From NCBI GenBank assembly GCA_946623205.1, contig CAMOQV010000066.1:1-6605 (forward strand): a DNA stretch of 6,605 nt, read 5' to 3'. Source of the stretch: an uncultured Clostridia bacterium (GTDB taxonomy: Bacteria; Bacillota; Clostridia; Christensenellales; UBA3700). The notes beneath the pieces were generated by a model. That model was given only the letters and a program-made list of their open reading frames with translations. It was not told where the DNA came from and did not search any database. Position 1 is the first letter of the stretch. The number at the start of each line of letters is the position of its first letter. The position numbers and the translations under genes are program-made. Of this stretch, positions 5,777-6,605 are shown piece after piece.

Positions 5777-5794
5777 CTAAATTTATAAATTTAG
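5777..5794. promoter_or_regulatory. Perfect 18-bp palindrome upstream of sufC
   Basis: CTAAATTTATAAATTTAG equals its own reverse complement. It sits 36 bp before the sufC start, directly upstream of AT-rich -10-like hexamers (TATTAT at 5797-5802, TATACT at 5802-5807). This placement suits a dimeric regulator's operator, for example an iron-sulfur or redox regulator. AT-rich composition makes chance symmetry possible, and no known consensus was matched. Confidence 0.4.
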
Positions 5795-5830
5795 AGTATT
5801 ATATACTTGAAATAATTTTTGAGGTATTAA

Positions 5831-6583
5831 ATGCTAGAGTTAAAGAATGTATCTTTTATAGTAAAAGGCGAAGATGCAAATAAAGAAATTGTACAAAAGA
5901 TTAATTTAACAATTCCAGATAATAAATTGGTTGTTATTACAGGCCCAAATGGCGGCGGTAAATCAACTCTTGCTAAGTTAATTGCAGGAATTGAGACTCC
6001 AACATCTGGAAAGATATTGTTTGAAAATGAAGATATCACGAAAACAACAATCACAGATCGTGCTAAAATGGGCATTGCATTTGCATTCCAACAACCTGTT
6101 CGTTTCAAGGGAATCAATGTACTAGATTTGATAAGAATGGCCACAGGAAAGAAGATGGCACCAGCTGATGCTTGTGAATATCTTTCTTTAGTTGGACTTT
6201 GCGCAAGAGATTATATTAATCGTGAAGTTAATAATTCACTATCTGGTGGAGAATTAAAGAGAATTGAAATTGCGACGGTAATTGCTCGTTCAGCAAAATT
6301 ATCTATTTTTGATGAGCCAGAAGCTGGTATTGATTTATGGAGTTTCAATAATTTAATTAAAGTGTTCCAAAAGATGAGAGCAGAGATTAAAGATAGTTCA
6401 ATTCTAATTATTTCTCACCAAGAAAGAATTTTAAATATTGCTGACGAAATAATTGTTCTAAAGAATGGAACAGTAGATAGACAAGGCCCAAGAGATGTTA
6501 TTTTACCAACATTGATGAATTATTCAGAAATGACACCAGGCTGCGGAAAGGCTGACGTGGAAGGAGATGGTAAATCATGCTAA
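5831..6583 (+). CDS. sufC: Fe-S cluster assembly ABC ATPase SufC (or SmsC)
   Basis: This 250-residue soluble ABC ATPase drives Fe-S cluster assembly together with SufB/SufD-type scaffold proteins. In order: Walker A GPNGGGKST (residues 38-46, Lys44), Q-loop FAFQQPVRFKG (84-94), ABC signature LSGGELKRIEIA (137-148), Walker B KLSIFDEPEAGIDLW (156-170; Asp161, Glu162), and the switch His196 in ISHQER. FQQP, the LSGGELKR wording and DEPEAGIDLW are characteristic of the SufC branch and differ from transporter ATPases. No membrane permease is adjacent. The tail (231-250) carries Cys238 and a C-terminal Cys250 (GCGKADVEGDGKSC). Its stop overlaps the next start, which reads like SufB. The two-gene C-B order resembles the reduced Suf-like systems of Clostridia and archaea (SMS). 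GAGG at 5821-5824 is a modest ribosome binding site 6 bp from the ATG; the palindrome lies just upstream. Confidence 0.92.
   Translation: MLELKNVSFIVKGEDANKEIVQKINLTIPDNKLVVITGPNGGGKSTLAKLIAGIETPTSGKILFENEDITKTTITDRAKMGIAFAFQQPVRFKGINVLDLIRMATGKKMAPADACEYLSLVGLCARDYINREVNNSLSGGELKRIEIATVIARSAKLSIFDEPEAGIDLWSFNNLIKVFQKMRAEIKDSSILIISHQERILNIADEIIVLKNGTVDRQGPRDVILPTLMNYSEMTPGCGKADVEGDGKSC
6561..6566 (+). promoter_or_regulatory. Ribosome binding site for the sufB-like gene
   Basis: AAGGAG inside the 3' end of sufC is 10 bp before the ATG at 6577, and 19 bp before the next in-frame ATG at 6586. It therefore favours the first ATG. Confidence 0.6.
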
Positions 6584-6605
6584 AGATGGATGAATTACAA
6601 TTAAG
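6577..6605 (+). CDS. SufB/SufD-family Fe-S scaffold protein (3' partial)
   Basis: The start of a gene is visible as ATG at 6577 with the internal AAGGAG ribosome binding site. It overlaps the last 7 bp of sufC (ATGCTAA) in a different frame, so the pair is translationally coupled. Only nine residues are visible (MLKMDELQL). The call rests on position after sufC and on general likeness to the short charged N-terminus of clostridial SufB-like proteins. The rest lies outside the window. Confidence 0.65.

Noticed and set aside
5827..6144. Antisense open frame opposite sufC
   Set aside because: Covered by the Walker A and Q-loop region of a clear ABC ATPase; no independent support.

Overview
This is an AT-rich, densely packed, all plus-strand stretch from a low-GC Gram-positive bacterium (Bacillota). 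The case for this is strong AGGAGG-type ribosome binding sites, A/T-ending codons, and the gene families present: a GNAT-YoaP protein, a stand-alone TfoX N-terminal domain, DUF3795, and a sufC followed directly by a sufB-like gene. TGG encodes Trp and TGA ends two of the genes, so the standard bacterial code applies and the Mycoplasma code does not. A gut Clostridia or Bacilli lineage fits, but the genus cannot be fixed from this window.

Layout. (1) Positions 1-725 hold the 3' part of a GNAT/YoaP-type acetyltransferase whose start lies just upstream. (2) Positions 813-1460 hold a left-handed beta-helix xenobiotic acetyltransferase of the Vat/CatB type. Near-identical 23-bp direct repeats (728-750 and 1467-1489) lie just after the stop codons of genes 1 and 2, so they bracket gene 2 like a cassette. 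(3) Positions 1461-1582 are a structured spacer with nested inverted repeats, a possible terminator and a TATAAT box. It leads into an uncharacterised 360-residue soluble, highly charged protein (1583-2665), closed by a strong intrinsic terminator (2698-2730). (4) Positions 2823-5767 form a tight probable operon: a membrane-anchored HAD-family phosphatase lipoprotein, a TfoX-N-domain protein, a RimJ/RimL-type GNAT acetyltransferase, and an Ntn-hydrolase (choloylglycine hydrolase/penicillin acylase-like) fused to a cysteine-rich DUF3795 domain. Spacings are 8 bp, a 4-bp overlap and 4 bp. (5) A short spacer with a perfect 18-bp palindrome precedes the ABC ATPase sufC (5831-6583). Its stop overlaps the start of the next gene, a probable sufB-like scaffold that runs off the window.

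How the genes may work together. The sufC/sufB-like pair is housekeeping Fe-S cluster assembly. The upstream genes look accessory: three separate acyltransferases, an N-terminal-nucleophile amidohydrolase and an extracytoplasmic phosphatase suggest small-molecule or drug modification, but no shared substrate can be read from the sequence. The best candidates for something undescribed are the repeat-bracketed Vat-like gene, the uncharacterised 360-residue protein, and the Ntn-hydrolase/DUF3795 fusion. I do not see a CRISPR array, tRNA, rRNA, transposase or phage gene.
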